A stretch of DNA of 64,000 nucleotides from Pararhodobacter sp. CCB-MM2 (GCF_001691415.1 NZ_LRRR01000009.1:1-64000); one strand, 5' to 3'. Positions 9,326 through 18,558 are shown, counted from the first letter of the stretch. Program-made: numbers and translations. The notes: generated by a model not told the origin, from the sequence alone.

Positions 9326-10870
9326 GTGACACCGATCCGCCTTGTGAAGGGCTTCGCCACCGTGGGGGGCTGGACGCTGGCCTCGCGTATTCTGGGCTTC
9401 GTGCGCGACGCGTGGCTCGCCGCCGTCCTGGGCACCGGCCCCGCCGCGCAGGCCTTCATCGTCGCCTTCTCGCTGCCGAACATGTTCCGCCGCTTCTTTG
9501 CCGAGGGCGCGTTCAACACTGCCTTCGTGCCGATGTTCTCGAAGAAATACGAAGCCGGCGACGACCCCGAGGGCTTTGCCCGCGACGCGATGTCGGGCCT
9601 CGCCTCGGTGGTGATCCTGCTGACGTTGGTGGCGCAGCTGGCGATGCCGTGGCTGGTGCTGGCGATGGCCTCGGGCTTTGCGGGGGACGAGCGGTTCGAT
9701 CTGGCCGTGACCTACGGTCGGATCGCCTTCCCTTATATCCTGTTCATCAGCCTCGCCGCCTTGGCCTCGGGCGTGTTGAACGCGACCGGGCGCTTTGCCG
9801 CCGCTGCCGCCGCGCCGGTGCTCTTGAACGTCATCTTCATCGCCACCTTCTGGATGCTGCCGACCACCGGCTATGACGCGGGCCTTGCGATCACTTGGGC
9901 CGTGCCCTTCGCAGGCCTTGCGCAATTCGCGCTGGTCTGGTTCGCCGCCAAGCGCGCCGGCATCACCCTGATGCCCCGCCTGCCCCGCCTCACGCCCGAG
10001 ATGCGCCGCCTCGCCCGCGTCGCCGCGCCCGCCATGCTGGCCGGGGGCGTGGTACAAGTGAACCTGCTGGTCGGCCGTCAGGTCGCCAGCTATTTCGGCG
10101 ATGCCGTGGCGTGGCTCTATAATGCCGACCGGCTCTATCAGCTGCCCCTCGGCGTCGTCGCCATCGCCATCGGCGTCGTGCTGCTGCCCGACCTGTCGCG
10201 GCGGCTGAAAGCGGGCGATACGGCGGGCTCGCAGCATTCCTATTCCCGCGCCACGGAATTCGCGCTGGCGCTGACCCTGCCCTCGGCGGTGGCGCTGGTG
10301 GTGGCCTCGGTCCCCCTGACGGCCGTGCTGTTTGAGCGCGGGCGCTTCGGCCCCGAGGACACGCTCGCCACCGCGCTGGCCGTCGCCGTCTACGGCATCG
10401 GCCTGCCCGCCTTCGTGTTGCAGAAGGTCCTGCAACCCCTCTATTTCGCGCGCGAGGATACCCGCAGCCCGTTCAACTACGCGCTGGTGTCCATGGTGGT
10501 GAACGCGGGTCTGGCCATCGGTCTGGCGCCGGTGATCGGCTATATCGCCGCGGCGGTTGCCACGTCGGCGGCGGGGTGGGTGATGGTCTGGCAGCTGTGG
10601 CGCGGGGCGCGCGGCATGGGCGACGCGGCCCGGTTCGACGCCCGGCTGCGCTCGCGGGCACCACGCATCGTGGCGGCGTCGATCCTGATGGGCGTGGCGC
10701 TGGCACTGGTGATCTGGCTGGCCGGCCCGGTCTTCTCGCTGCCCGGCTGGCGCTATCTGGCGATGCTGGGCCTCGTGATCTTCGGGATGGTGGTCTATTT
10801 CGGCGGCGGCGCGATGATCGGCGCCTTCCGCCTGTCGGACTTCACCGGCGCGATGAAGCGCGGTCGCTGA
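9326..10870 (+). CDS. murJ: Lipid II flippase MurJ
   Basis: 514 residues of the MVF/MOP exporter superfamily, starting with GTG behind AAGGGG. MurJ flips the undecaprenyl-linked peptidoglycan precursor lipid II across the inner membrane. The first segment (VKGFATVGGWTLASRILGF) and the block FFAEGAFNTAFVPMF are signatures of the family, and about 14 hydrophobic segments run through the protein. Being next to glnD is a common alphaproteobacterial arrangement. Confidence 0.96.
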   Translation: MTPIRLVKGFATVGGWTLASRILGFVRDAWLAAVLGTGPAAQAFIVAFSLPNMFRRFFAEGAFNTAFVPMFSKKYEAGDDPEGFARDAMSGLASVVILLTLVAQLAMPWLVLAMASGFAGDERFDLAVTYGRIAFPYILFISLAALASGVLNATGRFAAAAAAPVLLNVIFIATFWMLPTTGYDAGLAITWAVPFAGLAQFALVWFAAKRAGITLMPRLPRLTPEMRRLARVAAPAMLAGGVVQVNLLVGRQVASYFGDAVAWLYNADRLYQLPLGVVAIAIGVVLLPDLSRRLKAGDTAGSQHSYSRATEFALALTLPSAVALVVASVPLTAVLFERGRFGPEDTLATALAVAVYGIGLPAFVLQKVLQPLYFAREDTRSPFNYALVSMVVNAGLAIGLAPVIGYIAAAVATSAAGWVMVWQLWRGARGMGDAARFDARLRSRAPRIVAASILMGVALALVIWLAGPVFSLPGWRYLAMLGLVIFGMVVYFGGGAMIGAFRLSDFTGAMKRGR

Positions 10871-10878
10871 GCCGGGAC

Positions 10879-11031
10879 AGCGCCGGCCCGCGGGTTGGCG
10901 CTGCGACGGCTGGACGGGGCGCTTTATGGGGCCACATCCCTCTGCCGCCCGTTCAGCGCGGGCGACGAACAAAGCGCCAGCCCGTCCGGGCGGGCCGGCG
11001 CTGGCCCGGCGGCCTTCGGCCTTGTCCCCGG
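10879..11031 (-). repeat. Dispersed two-hairpin repeat, copy 3 (inverted, divergent)
   Basis: Between murJ and the YeaQ-like gene, the minus strand carries the same arrangement as the copies at 50037 and 59121: AAGGC-GAAG-CCGCCGGG, then a hairpin with arms AGCGCCGGCCCG / CGGGCTGGCGCT (10973-11002 on the plus strand, six-base loop), then ATAAAGCG, then a second hairpin with AGCGCC arms (10879-10902). It is clearly more diverged than the other two copies. The second hairpin may also act as the murJ terminator. Confidence 0.7.
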
Positions 11032-11039
11032 CCAGGCCT

Positions 11040-11273
11040 TCAGAACACTTTCCGCCCCACGGCGATCAGGATCGAGCCGCCGACGAACCCGGCAATCAGA
11101 TACCCGAGGATGCCCGAGAAGCTGACCCCCACGAGGCCGAACAGGAAGCCCGCGACCGCCGCACCGACGATCCCGAGGATGATGTTCATCAGCACGCCCG
11201 TGTCCGATTTCATGAACATCGAGGCGAACCAACCCGCCAGACCGCCGATGATGATCGACCCGATGATACCCAT
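11040..11273 (-). CDS. GlsB/YeaQ/YmgE family small membrane protein
   Basis: 77 residues with three hydrophobic, glycine-rich segments (MGIIGSIIIGGLAGWFAS, NIILGIVGAAVAGFLFGLVG, GILGYLIAGFVGGSILIAVG), the usual build of the transglycosylase-associated-protein family (PF04226). The biochemical role is unknown; members are often stress-induced. AAAGGAG lies 11-16 bases before the ATG at 11271-11273. Confidence 0.9.
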   Translation of the reverse strand: MGIIGSIIIGGLAGWFASMFMKSDTGVLMNIILGIVGAAVAGFLFGLVGVSFSGILGYLIAGFVGGSILIAVGRKVF

Positions 11274-11343
11274 TCCCTGACACTCCTTTACCTTGAGGGA
11301 CCCTCCCAGCATGTAGGGGGAAGGCCGCCCGGCTCAAGAGGGG

Positions 11344-12057
11344 TCAGCGTTGAATGCGCGCCCGCGTGCGCTGCCAGCTGCCGGGGCCAAGGATCAGCGC
11401 CGACGCGCCATAGCCCAGAGCAAAGGCCGCCACCTCGCCGATCCAGCCCGGCCCGGCCTCGGCCACCAGACCGAAGGCCAGCCGCGCGACCAGCAACAGG
11501 CCGATCATGCTGAAGGCGCGCTTCTGCTTTTCACGGTCGCCCTGCGCGTCATGGAAGCGCATCCAGGTGAAGCCGCCGACCAGCGCGAAGACCATGGGCA
11601 TGGAGCCGACCAGCCAGCCCAACTGGTCATCGCCCACCACTAGCCCGAAGATCATCGCCGCCAGCACCGGCGTCACCAGCGCCAGCAGCAGGAAGGGCAG
11701 GGTCCCGAACCGCTCGCCCAGCATCTTGCCCAAGGCGGCGATCAGCACGGCAGCGAAGATGGCGCTCATGGTGGTGGCATGGACGAAGGAATAAGTCGCA
11801 TAGCGCCACAGGCTGCTCGCCGGGAAGCGCATGTTCTCCAGCATCCATTGCTGGATCGCGCCCGAGAAGGCGAAACGCTCGATCGCGGCCAGCCGCCAGC
11901 CGACCCCCTGCGCGCCGCCGACCAGCCCGTAATGGGCAGCCACGAAGACCAGCTCGATCCCGAGGACGGCAAGCAGCAACAGCCAGACCGCGCCCGGCAG
12001 GCGGTTCAGCGGCGAGGAGTTGAGATCGCGCAGCAGCTGATCGTCGTCGTCGGTCAT
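11344..12057 (-). CDS. Rhomboid-family membrane protein, probably inactive
   Basis: 237 residues, with the start at the ATG before TDDDDQ. The fold looks like a six-helix rhomboid, with SFVHA (His93) in the second helix and a serine in GWLVGSMPMVF (Ser152) where the GxSG nucleophile normally sits. The helix that should carry the catalytic His-Gly-Gly reads EVAAFALGYGAS, with no histidine. The protein is therefore probably a pseudoprotease. It is divergent from trpS. A second rhomboid at 59379 keeps all residues. Confidence 0.75.
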   Translation of the reverse strand: MTDDDDQLLRDLNSSPLNRLPGAVWLLLLAVLGIELVFVAAHYGLVGGAQGVGWRLAAIERFAFSGAIQQWMLENMRFPASSLWRYATYSFVHATTMSAIFAAVLIAALGKMLGERFGTLPFLLLALVTPVLAAMIFGLVVGDDQLGWLVGSMPMVFALVGGFTWMRFHDAQGDREKQKRAFSMIGLLLVARLAFGLVAEAGPGWIGEVAAFALGYGASALILGPGSWQRTRARIQR

Positions 12058-12152
12058 GATGGCGTGGGCCCTTGTTTTTCTGGCGTCGGTTGACGCCCCG
12101 GCGTGCCAGCGATAAGCGACATCGGACGGATTTTCCACCACGGAGTAAGGCT

Positions 12153-13211
12153 GTGAGTGACGCAGAGACGACCGGGGCCGCCAACCCGAACGCCAAGTTC
12201 ACCCCGCGGGTGTTTTCCGGCATCCAGCCCTCGGGCGGGCTGACGCTGGGCAATTACCTCGGCGCGATCAAACGCTTTGTCGAGATGCAGGATCAAGGGA
12301 TCGAGACGATCTACTGCATGGTCGACATGCATGCGATCACCGTCTGGCAGGACCCCGAGGCGCTGACGCGTCAGACGCGCGAGCTGGCCGCGGGTTATCT
12401 GGCCGCGGGCCTCGATCCAGCGAAATCGATCCTGTTCAACCAGAGTCAGGTCTCGGCCCATGCCGAACTCGGCTGGGTGTTCAACTGCGTGGCCCGCATG
12501 GGCTGGATGAACCGCATGACGCAGTGGAAGGACAAGACCACCGGCAAGGACGCCGAGAAGGCCTCGCTGGGCCTGTTTGCCTATCCCTCGCTGATGGCCG
12601 CCGACATCCTGCTGTATCATGCCACCCATGTGCCGGTGGGCGAGGATCAGAAGCAGCATGTGGAGCTGACCCGCGACATCGCGGCGAAGTTCAACCATGA
12701 CTACAAGACCGACTTCTTCCCGATCACCGAGCCGGTAATCGAAGGCGCCGCGACCCGCGTCATGAGCCTGCGCGACGGCACGAAGAAGATGTCGAAATCG
12801 GACCCGTCCGATGCCTCGCGCATCAACCTGACGGATGATGCAGACACGATCGCCAAGAAGATCCGCAAGGCGAAAACCGATGCCGGCGAGCTGCCCGACA
12901 ACTTCGACGCGCTCTCGGATCGGCCCGAGGCGAAGAACCTCGTCAACATCTACGCGGCGCTCGCGGGGATGACCAAGGACGCGGTGCTGGCCGAGTACGC
13001 CGGTCAGGGCTTTGGCGCCTTCAAGCCGAAGCTCGCTGATCTGGCGGTGGCCTCGCTCGCGCCCATCTCGACCGAGATGAGCCGCCTGATGCAGGACCCG
13101 GCCGAGATCGACCGCATCCTCGGCCTCGGCGCTGACAAGGCCGACGCGATTGCCCGGCCGATCATGGACAAGACCTACGAAATCGTCGGCATGGTCCGCT
13201 CGCGCCGCTGA
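12153..13211 (+). CDS. trpS: Tryptophanyl-tRNA synthetase
   Basis: 352 residues from the GTG at 12153 (GGAG seven bases upstream); an earlier in-frame start would add a non-conserved tail. Class Ic synthetase that charges tRNA-Trp. The HIGH-equivalent is [13 protein letters not shown], preceded by FSGIQ, and the KMSKS loop is [10 protein letters not shown]. Length and motifs are standard. Terminator hairpin follows 28 bp after the stop. Confidence 0.96.
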   Translation: MSDAETTGAANPNAKFTPRVFSGIQPSGGLTLGNYLGAIKRFVEMQDQGIETIYCMVDMHAITVWQDPEALTRQTRELAAGYLAAGLDPAKSILFNQSQVSAHAELGWVFNCVARMGWMNRMTQWKDKTTGKDAEKASLGLFAYPSLMAADILLYHATHVPVGEDQKQHVELTRDIAAKFNHDYKTDFFPITEPVIEGAATRVMSLRDGTKKMSKSDPSDASRINLTDDADTIAKKIRKAKTDAGELPDNFDALSDRPEAKNLVNIYAALAGMTKDAVLAEYAGQGFGAFKPKLADLAVASLAPISTEMSRLMQDPAEIDRILGLGADKADAIARPIMDKTYEIVGMVRSRR

Positions 13212-13239
13212 GCCGCGCGACAGGTGTCAGAAGGAAGAA

Positions 13240-13258
13240 GGGGGGCTGTCTGCCCCCC
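13240..13258 (+). terminator. Hairpin behind trpS
   Basis: GGGGGGC - TGTCT - GCCCCCC forms a perfect 7-bp stem 28 bp after the trpS stop. No U-run follows; instead comes the motif CCGGAGGATATTTTCGG (see the adjacent repeat). Confidence 0.6.
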
Positions 13259-13277
13259 TCGCCCTTTGGGCTCACCC

Positions 13278-13305
13278 CCGGAGGATATTTTCGGAACGAA
13301 GATGG
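13278..13305 (+). repeat. GAGGATATTT-type intergenic motif, copy 1
   Basis: CCGGAGGATATTTTCGG followed by AACGAAGATGG. Two related copies lie on the opposite strand at 13345-13372 and 13399-13429, all within the 238-bp trpS-rlmH gap. Shared core: GAG(G/T)ATATTT or GAGTATTT, then GA/AAG-rich bases. Confidence 0.5.
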
Positions 13306-13344
13306 GCATTTGAGTCAAATTGCCCCGATCACTTCGCCCGCCCC

Positions 13345-13372
13345 CTCACCTTGTCTCAAATACTCAAACGGC
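13345..13372 (-). repeat. GAGGATATTT-type intergenic motif, copy 2
   Basis: On the minus strand: GCCGTTTGAGTATTTGAGAC followed by AAGGTGAG, the same layout as copy 1. Confidence 0.45.
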
Positions 13373-13398
13373 GTCGGTCAACCCGCGCCGCATTGCCC

Positions 13399-13429
13399 CT
13401 TCACTCTGCTGAAAATACTCACTTCCGGA
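13399..13429 (-). repeat. GAGGATATTT-type intergenic motif, copy 3
   Basis: On the minus strand: CCGGAAGTGAGTATTTTCAG followed by CAGAGTGAAGG. It lies 20 bp beyond the rlmH stop codon. Confidence 0.45.
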
Positions 13430-13449
13430 GAGCCGCCGATGCAGCAGCC

Positions 13450-13920
13450 TCACACCCGGTGATAGGGCGAGCCCGAGAGGATTGTTGCGGCGCGGTAGAG
13501 TTGCTCGGCCAGCATCACGCGAACCAGCGCATGCGGCCAGACCATCTGCCCGAACGAGATCGCGGCATCGGCTTCGGCGCGTAGGGAGGGGGCCAGACCA
13601 TCCGCACCGCCGATGAAAAAGGCCACGTCCTGTGCACCGGTATCGCGCCAGCGCTCCAGCTTGCGGGCGAAATCGGGGGAGGACATGACCTCGCCGCGTT
13701 CGTCCAGCATCACCCGGACGGCGCCCGAAGGACAGGCGCGCGACAGCAAGGCGGCCTCGGCCTCCATGCCGCCGCCTTTGCGGTCCTCGACTTCGTGCTC
13801 TGAGGTCGGGCCAAGCCCCAGCGGCCGGCCCGTCCGGTCCAGCCGCTTGAGGTAATCATCGATGAGATCCCGCTCAGACCCAGAGCGGAGCCGTCCCACC
13901 ACGCAGAGATGAAGGCGCAT
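13450..13920 (-). CDS. rlmH: 23S rRNA (pseudouridine1915-N3)-methyltransferase
   Basis: 156 residues, SPOUT-class methyltransferase that modifies pseudouridine 1915 in helix 69 of assembled 70S ribosomes. The knot region shows FFIGGADGL and the C-terminal block MVWPHALVRVMLAEQLYRAA, ending SGSPYHR, all diagnostic. AGGGGGCG lies before the ATG. It follows rsfS by 13 bp, the usual rsfS-rlmH pair. Confidence 0.96.
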   Translation of the reverse strand: MRLHLCVVGRLRSGSERDLIDDYLKRLDRTGRPLGLGPTSEHEVEDRKGGGMEAEAALLSRACPSGAVRVMLDERGEVMSSPDFARKLERWRDTGAQDVAFFIGGADGLAPSLRAEADAAISFGQMVWPHALVRVMLAEQLYRAATILSGSPYHRV

Positions 13921-13933
13921 GGCCTGCGCCCCC

Positions 13934-14350
13934 TTACGCGCGGTCGGGCGAGACCTGCCACATGCGCTCGAGCTGGTAGAACTCGCGCACTTCGGGGCGG
14001 AAGATATGCACCACCACGTCGCCGGTATCCAGAAGGACCCAGTCACCGGTTTCCTTGCCTTCGGACCGGGCCGTGATGCGATAGGTGGATTTCAGCCGCT
14101 CCAGCAGCTTCTCGGCGATGGCCGCCACCTGACGCGACGACCGGCCCGAGCAGATCACCATGTGATCGGCCACCGAGGAACGACCGCGCAGATCGATCTG
14201 CACGACCTCTTCGGCCTTGTCATCGTCAAGGGATTGCAGGACCAGTGCCAGAACGTCGTCCGACGTGAAATCCACGCGGGTCTGAGGTTCGGAAGCGGGG
14301 GCCGCCTGAGCGGCCGGGTCGATGGTAGACAGAGATCTGTCCTCCTGCAT
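13934..14350 (-). CDS. rsfS: Ribosomal silencing factor RsfS
   Basis: 138 residues from the ATG at 14348-14350. RsfS (DUF143) binds L14 and blocks subunit joining when nutrients are low. The conserved stretches are DKAEEVVQIDLRGRSS, ADHMVICSGRSSRQVAAIA and DWVLLDTGDVVVHIF, followed by REFYQLERMW. The first 35 residues are a variable Ala/Pro-rich extension. Operon with rlmH. Confidence 0.95.
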   Translation of the reverse strand: MQEDRSLSTIDPAAQAAPASEPQTRVDFTSDDVLALVLQSLDDDKAEEVVQIDLRGRSSVADHMVICSGRSSRQVAAIAEKLLERLKSTYRITARSEGKETGDWVLLDTGDVVVHIFRPEVREFYQLERMWQVSPDRA

Positions 14351-14428
14351 GGGCAACTGCCTTTCAATGTAACGTCTCGGTCGGCGAATCTCAATGGAGC
14401 GCACAGCCATCCTGCGCCCCCAACGGCA

Positions 14429-15829
14429 TCAGTTTGCCGACGATTCGCCCGATTCCGGCCTTTGCCCCGGCCCTGAGCCCGAGTCCTGTCTTGGGGCGGG
14501 AGCCGTATCGACCTTCAGCGCCTCGTTCAAGACCCGGACTTCACGTTGTGGGAAGGGAATCGAGATTCCATGCGCTTTGAAGGTGTCCCAGAGCGCCAAA
14601 TAGACGTTTCCACGGATATTCGTCAGCCCGCCGGACGGATCGGTGATCCAGAAGCGCAGGATATAGTCGACCGAGCTGTCACCGAAGCCGGTGATGTGAC
14701 AGACCGCCGGGCGGTGTTTCAGCACCCGATCGCAGCCCAACGCGGCCTCGACCGCGACCTTGCGTACCAGATGGGGATCGTCCTCGTAGGAGGTGCCGAA
14801 ATGGATGTCGAGCCGGACGAAATCATTGGTGTGCGACCAGTTCACGACTTGTCCGGTGATCAGGTCCTCGTTCGGGATGAGGTATTCCTTGCCGTCCCGG
14901 GTCACGACCGAGACATAGCGCGCGCCCAATTCCTCGATCCAGCCGAAGGTATCGCCGAGGCTGATCACGTCGCCGGGCTTGACCGATTTATCGAGGAGGA
15001 TGATCACCCCGGACACAAGGTTCGACACCACCTTTTGCAAGCCGAAGCCGAGGCCCACGCCGATGGCACCGGACAGCACGGCGAGGCCGGTGAGGTCGAA
15101 ACCCACCGCCTTCAGGCCGATGAAGAAAGCCGCGCCGTAGAGGCCGATGCGCAGCAGCTTGACCAGCAGTTCCTGGACCGAGGGCGAGATGTCCTTCACC
15201 TCGCGGATCCGGCGCGAGGAGGTCAGCGTCAGGGTCCGCGCGCCGGTCACCAGGGCCGCAGTCAGGGCCAGCGCCTTGATCACCGCCAAGGCGGACAGCC
15301 GGAACTCGCCGAAGGTGACGGCCACGCTGTCCAGCGCCACCGTCGTCTCATCCAACAGCCCGAGGTAATAGAGCGTGGCCCAGATCGACAGCGCCCAGAT
15401 CACCAGATTGCGTACGAAGCGGTTGCGGATCAGCTGCGCCGCCAGCCGGATACCCAGCCACGCCAGAGAGATGGTCGCGACCAGCACCAGCACATAGCGG
15501 CGCGACGGGAAGTGATAGAGTGTCGCGAAGACGGCGACGGCGATCCAGATCAGCGCGACATACAGGATCAGCGCGAGCCGCCGGCGCAGGACGATCAGCA
15601 ACCGCAGCTGCCATTTCGCCCGCCCCTCAAGCCCCCGCATCCAGTCTTCCATGCGCGGGCCCAGTCCGCGCGACAGCAGCCAGGCCGTCGGCACCAGTGC
15701 CAGCGCGACGAAGATCTGCTGCAGGCGCGAGGGCAGCAGCATGGTCTGTCCGAAGGCGACGAGCGCGTCGAGGAACTCTCGGGCACTCTCGCCAAGGCTT
15801 CCCAGCCAAAGAGCGAGTTCACCGTCCAT
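14429..15829 (-). CDS. MscS-family mechanosensitive channel with extra N-terminal membrane helices
   Basis: 466 residues. The last third is a canonical MscS core: the pore helix GAIGVGLGFGLQKVVSNLVSG, then the beta domain (SVKPGDVISLGDTFGWIEEL, VVTRDGKEYLIPNEDLI) and the alpha/beta cytoplasmic domain ending ISIPFPQREV. Before the core there are about seven hydrophobic segments, so this is a YjeP/YbdG-like mid-size member rather than the 286-residue type. It opens on membrane tension to release solutes. The tail is a disordered Pro/Ser/Gly stretch. The ribosome-binding site is weak. Confidence 0.92.
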   Translation of the reverse strand: MDGELALWLGSLGESAREFLDALVAFGQTMLLPSRLQQIFVALALVPTAWLLSRGLGPRMEDWMRGLEGRAKWQLRLLIVLRRRLALILYVALIWIAVAVFATLYHFPSRRYVLVLVATISLAWLGIRLAAQLIRNRFVRNLVIWALSIWATLYYLGLLDETTVALDSVAVTFGEFRLSALAVIKALALTAALVTGARTLTLTSSRRIREVKDISPSVQELLVKLLRIGLYGAAFFIGLKAVGFDLTGLAVLSGAIGVGLGFGLQKVVSNLVSGVIILLDKSVKPGDVISLGDTFGWIEELGARYVSVVTRDGKEYLIPNEDLITGQVVNWSHTNDFVRLDIHFGTSYEDDPHLVRKVAVEAALGCDRVLKHRPAVCHITGFGDSSVDYILRFWITDPSGGLTNIRGNVYLALWDTFKAHGISIPFPQREVRVLNEALKVDTAPAPRQDSGSGPGQRPESGESSAN

Positions 15830-15899
15830 GGCCCGAGTTTACGACGCAGGCCGCGTAAGTCCACGTTTTCATGCGCTCCTTCGCGTGTTAGCCCAAGGC

Positions 15900-16280
15900 A
15901 TGCGCCTGAACCTCATCGCCTTCCTCGTCCCCGACTACGACCCCGCCATCGCCTTCTTCCGGGCCTTGGACTTCTCGCTTGTGACGGACGAGGACCGGGG
16001 CGGCGGCAAGCGCTGGGTGGTCATGCGCCCCTCAGACGGCGGCTCGGACCTGCTGATCGCGCGGGCGGTCGACGACCAGCGGGCCGCGATCGGCCAACAG
16101 GCAGGCGGGCGCGTCGGCTTCTTCCTGACCAGTACGGATTTCGCCGCCGATGCCGCGCGGCTGGAAGCGGCCGGTGCGGTGTTCGAAGAAGCGCCCCGGC
16201 ACGAGGAGTATGGCATCGTCGCCGTGTTCCGCGACCCTTGGGGCAATCGCTGGGACCTGATCCAGCCCGCGCAAGCCTGA
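15900..16280 (+). CDS. VOC-superfamily (glyoxalase-fold) protein
   Basis: 126 residues starting MRLNLIAFLVPDYDPAIAFF, a single vicinal-oxygen-chelate domain of two beta-alpha-beta-beta-beta modules ending in FRDPWGNRWDLIQP. Members bind or transform small molecules with a divalent metal; the specific role is unknown. AAGG lies just before the ATG. It stands alone between divergent mscS and leuC and has no obvious terminator. Confidence 0.85.
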   Translation: MRLNLIAFLVPDYDPAIAFFRALDFSLVTDEDRGGGKRWVVMRPSDGGSDLLIARAVDDQRAAIGQQAGGRVGFFLTSTDFAADAARLEAAGAVFEEAPRHEEYGIVAVFRDPWGNRWDLIQPAQA

Positions 16281-16331
16281 GCGATTCCAATCCTGTTGCC
16301 TGAGCAGGCATTCGGGCGTAAGAACGCCGTC

Positions 16332-16424
16332 ATGACTCGCTATTTCGACATGACCGATCACGCGCGCTTGCCGCAGCGTTTCAGCCGGGAAAACCGGTCG
16401 GTCCTCGCGCGACTTCGCGGCTGA
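16332..16424 (+). CDS. Possible 30-codon ORF in the leuC leader
   Basis: An ATG-initiated frame of 30 codons (MTRYFDMTDHARLPQRF...) lies 68 bp before leuC, with a hairpin GGCGCA-GTCCTA-TGCGCC at 16441-16458 between them. It contains three scattered leucines and no leucine run, so it does not look like a leu attenuator peptide. No good ribosome-binding site. It may be chance. Confidence 0.25.
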   Translation: MTRYFDMTDHARLPQRFSRENRSVLARLRG

Positions 16425-16492
16425 CTCATCGTCCGCCCGCGGCGCAGTCCTATGCGCCACAGCCATTCCAAGCCAAATCCGAGAGATGAGCC

Positions 16493-17914
16493 ATGACCGC
16501 TCCGAAAACTCTGTATGACAAGATCTGGGACGCGCATGTCGTCGACCAAGCCGATGACGGCACCTGCCTGCTGTATATCGACCGCCATCTGGTCCATGAA
16601 GTGACCAGCCCGCAGGCCTTTGAAGGTCTGCGTATGGCCAACCGCAAGGTCCGCGCGCCCGAGAAGACTATCGCCGTTCCCGACCACAACGTCCCCACGA
16701 CGCTGGGCCGCGAGAACCCCGACCAGATGCCGGAAGAGAGCCGCATCCAGGTCGCCGCGCTGGACAAGAACGCCAAGGACTTCGGCATCCACTACTACCC
16801 GGTGACCGATGTCCGTCAGGGTATCGTGCACATCGTCGGCCCGGAACAGGGCTGGACCCTGCCCGGCATGACCGTCGTCTGTGGTGACAGCCACACGGCG
16901 ACCCACGGCGCCTTCGGCTCGCTGGCGCATGGCATCGGCACCTCGGAAGTGGAGCACGTTCTGGCCACCCAGACGCTGATCCAGAAGAAGTCCAAGAACA
17001 TGAAGGTCGAGATCACCGGCAAGCTGAAGCCGGGTGTGACCGCCAAGGACATCACCCTCGCGGTGATCGGCGCGACCGGCACCGCCGGCGGCACCGGCTA
17101 TGTCATCGAATATTGCGGTGAAGCGATCCGCGATCTGTCGATGGAAGGCCGCATGACCGTCTGCAACATGGCGATCGAAGGCGGCGCACGCGCCGGCCTG
17201 ATCGCTCCGGATGAGAAGACCTTCGAGTATGTCAAAGGCCGCCCGCACGCCCCGAAAGGCGCCGCGTTCGAGGCCGCCCTGTCCTACTGGAAGACGCTGT
17301 TCACCGATGAAGGCGCGCATTTCGACAAGGTCGTTACGCTGAAAGGCGAAGAGATCGAGCCCGTCGTCACCTGGGGCACCTCGCCCGAGGACGTGCTGCC
17401 GATTTCGGCGCTGGTGCCTGCGGCCTCGGACTTCACCGGCGGCAAGGTCGGCGCAGCGCAGCGTTCGCTCGACTACATGGGCCTGACCCCGGGCATGAAG
17501 CTCACGGACGTGAAGATCGACGCGGTGTTCATCGGCTCGTGCACCAACGGCCGGATCGAGGATCTGCGCGCCGCTGCTGCCGTGCTGAAGGGTCGCAAGA
17601 TCGCCGACGGCGTACGCTGCATGGTCGTGCCGGGTTCGGGTCTGGTGCGCGCGCAAGCTGAGGAAGAGGGTCTGGCCCAGATCTTCACCGATGCCGGTGC
17701 CGAATGGCGCATGGCCGGTTGCTCGATGTGTCTGGCGATGAACCCCGACCAGCTGGCCGAGGAAGAGCGTTGCGCCTCGACCTCGAACCGCAACTTCGAG
17801 GGGCGTCAGGGCTACAAGGGCCGCACCCATCTGATGAGCCCGGCGATGGCCGCGGCCGCCGCCGTGACGGGTCACCTGACCGACGTGCGCGAACTGACCA
17901 CCGAGACGGTCTGA
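16493..17914 (+). CDS. leuC: 3-isopropylmalate dehydratase, large subunit
   Basis: 473 residues, aconitase superfamily. With LeuD it isomerises 2-isopropylmalate to 3-isopropylmalate in leucine synthesis. The [4Fe-4S] ligands are visible: Cys350 in GSCTNGR, and Cys410 and Cys413 in [10 protein letters not shown]. The start [17 protein letters not shown] is typical. leuD follows after 14 bp in the same operon; leuB is not in the window. Confidence 0.97.
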   Translation: MTAPKTLYDKIWDAHVVDQADDGTCLLYIDRHLVHEVTSPQAFEGLRMANRKVRAPEKTIAVPDHNVPTTLGRENPDQMPEESRIQVAALDKNAKDFGIHYYPVTDVRQGIVHIVGPEQGWTLPGMTVVCGDSHTATHGAFGSLAHGIGTSEVEHVLATQTLIQKKSKNMKVEITGKLKPGVTAKDITLAVIGATGTAGGTGYVIEYCGEAIRDLSMEGRMTVCNMAIEGGARAGLIAPDEKTFEYVKGRPHAPKGAAFEAALSYWKTLFTDEGAHFDKVVTLKGEEIEPVVTWGTSPEDVLPISALVPAASDFTGGKVGAAQRSLDYMGLTPGMKLTDVKIDAVFIGSCTNGRIEDLRAAAAVLKGRKIADGVRCMVVPGSGLVRAQAEEEGLAQIFTDAGAEWRMAGCSMCLAMNPDQLAEEERCASTSNRNFEGRQGYKGRTHLMSPAMAAAAAVTGHLTDVRELTTETV

Positions 17915-17928
17915 GGGAGAACGGAAAT

Positions 17929-18534
17929 ATGGACAAGTTCACCACGCTGACCGGCATCGCGGCCCCCATGCCGCTGGTCAACATCGACACCGACATGATC
18001 ATCCCCAAGCAGTTCCTGAAGACGATTCAGCGTTCGGGCCTGGGCAAGAACCTGTTCGACGAGATGCGCTACGACCGGAAAGGCAACGAAATCCCCGATT
18101 TCGTGCTGAACCAGCCGGCCTATCGCGACGCCGAGATCATCGTCGCCGGCGACAACTTCGGCTGCGGCTCGTCGCGCGAGCATGCGCCGTGGGCGCTGAA
18201 GGATTTCGGCATCAAGTGCGTCATCTCGACCAGCTTCGCCGACATCTTCTTCAACAACTGCTTCAAGAACGGCATCCTGCCGGTGGTCCTGCCGGCCGAG
18301 GCCGTCAACTACCTGATGGACGACGCGGCCAAGGGCGCCAATGCCCGCCTGACCGTGAACCTCGAAGAGCAGACGGTCACCGCCTCAGATGGCCAGAGCT
18401 TCCCGTTCGAGGTCGACGCGTTCAAGAAGCATTGCCTGATGAACGGTCTCGACGATATTGGCCTCTCGCTGGAGAAGGTCTCGGCCATCGATACCTATGA
18501 AGAGCGCGCCAAGACCCAGTTCCCCTGGCTCTGA
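17929..18534 (+). CDS. leuD: 3-isopropylmalate dehydratase, small subunit
   Basis: 201 residues, the swivel domain partner of LeuC. Substrate-recognition motifs [15 protein letters not shown] and [20 protein letters not shown] are intact. GGGAGAACG precedes the ATG at 17929, 14 bp after the leuC stop, so the two subunits are made from one message. A strong terminator follows at once. Confidence 0.97.
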   Translation: MDKFTTLTGIAAPMPLVNIDTDMIIPKQFLKTIQRSGLGKNLFDEMRYDRKGNEIPDFVLNQPAYRDAEIIVAGDNFGCGSSREHAPWALKDFGIKCVISTSFADIFFNNCFKNGILPVVLPAEAVNYLMDDAAKGANARLTVNLEEQTVTASDGQSFPFEVDAFKKHCLMNGLDDIGLSLEKVSAIDTYEERAKTQFPWL

Positions 18535-18558
18535 TTCGTCTCTACAATTCAAACGCTT

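Noticed and set aside
12072..12152. N-terminal extension of TrpS
   Set aside because: The residues before the GTG are basic, unconserved for TrpS, and the GGAG site fits the GTG at 12153.
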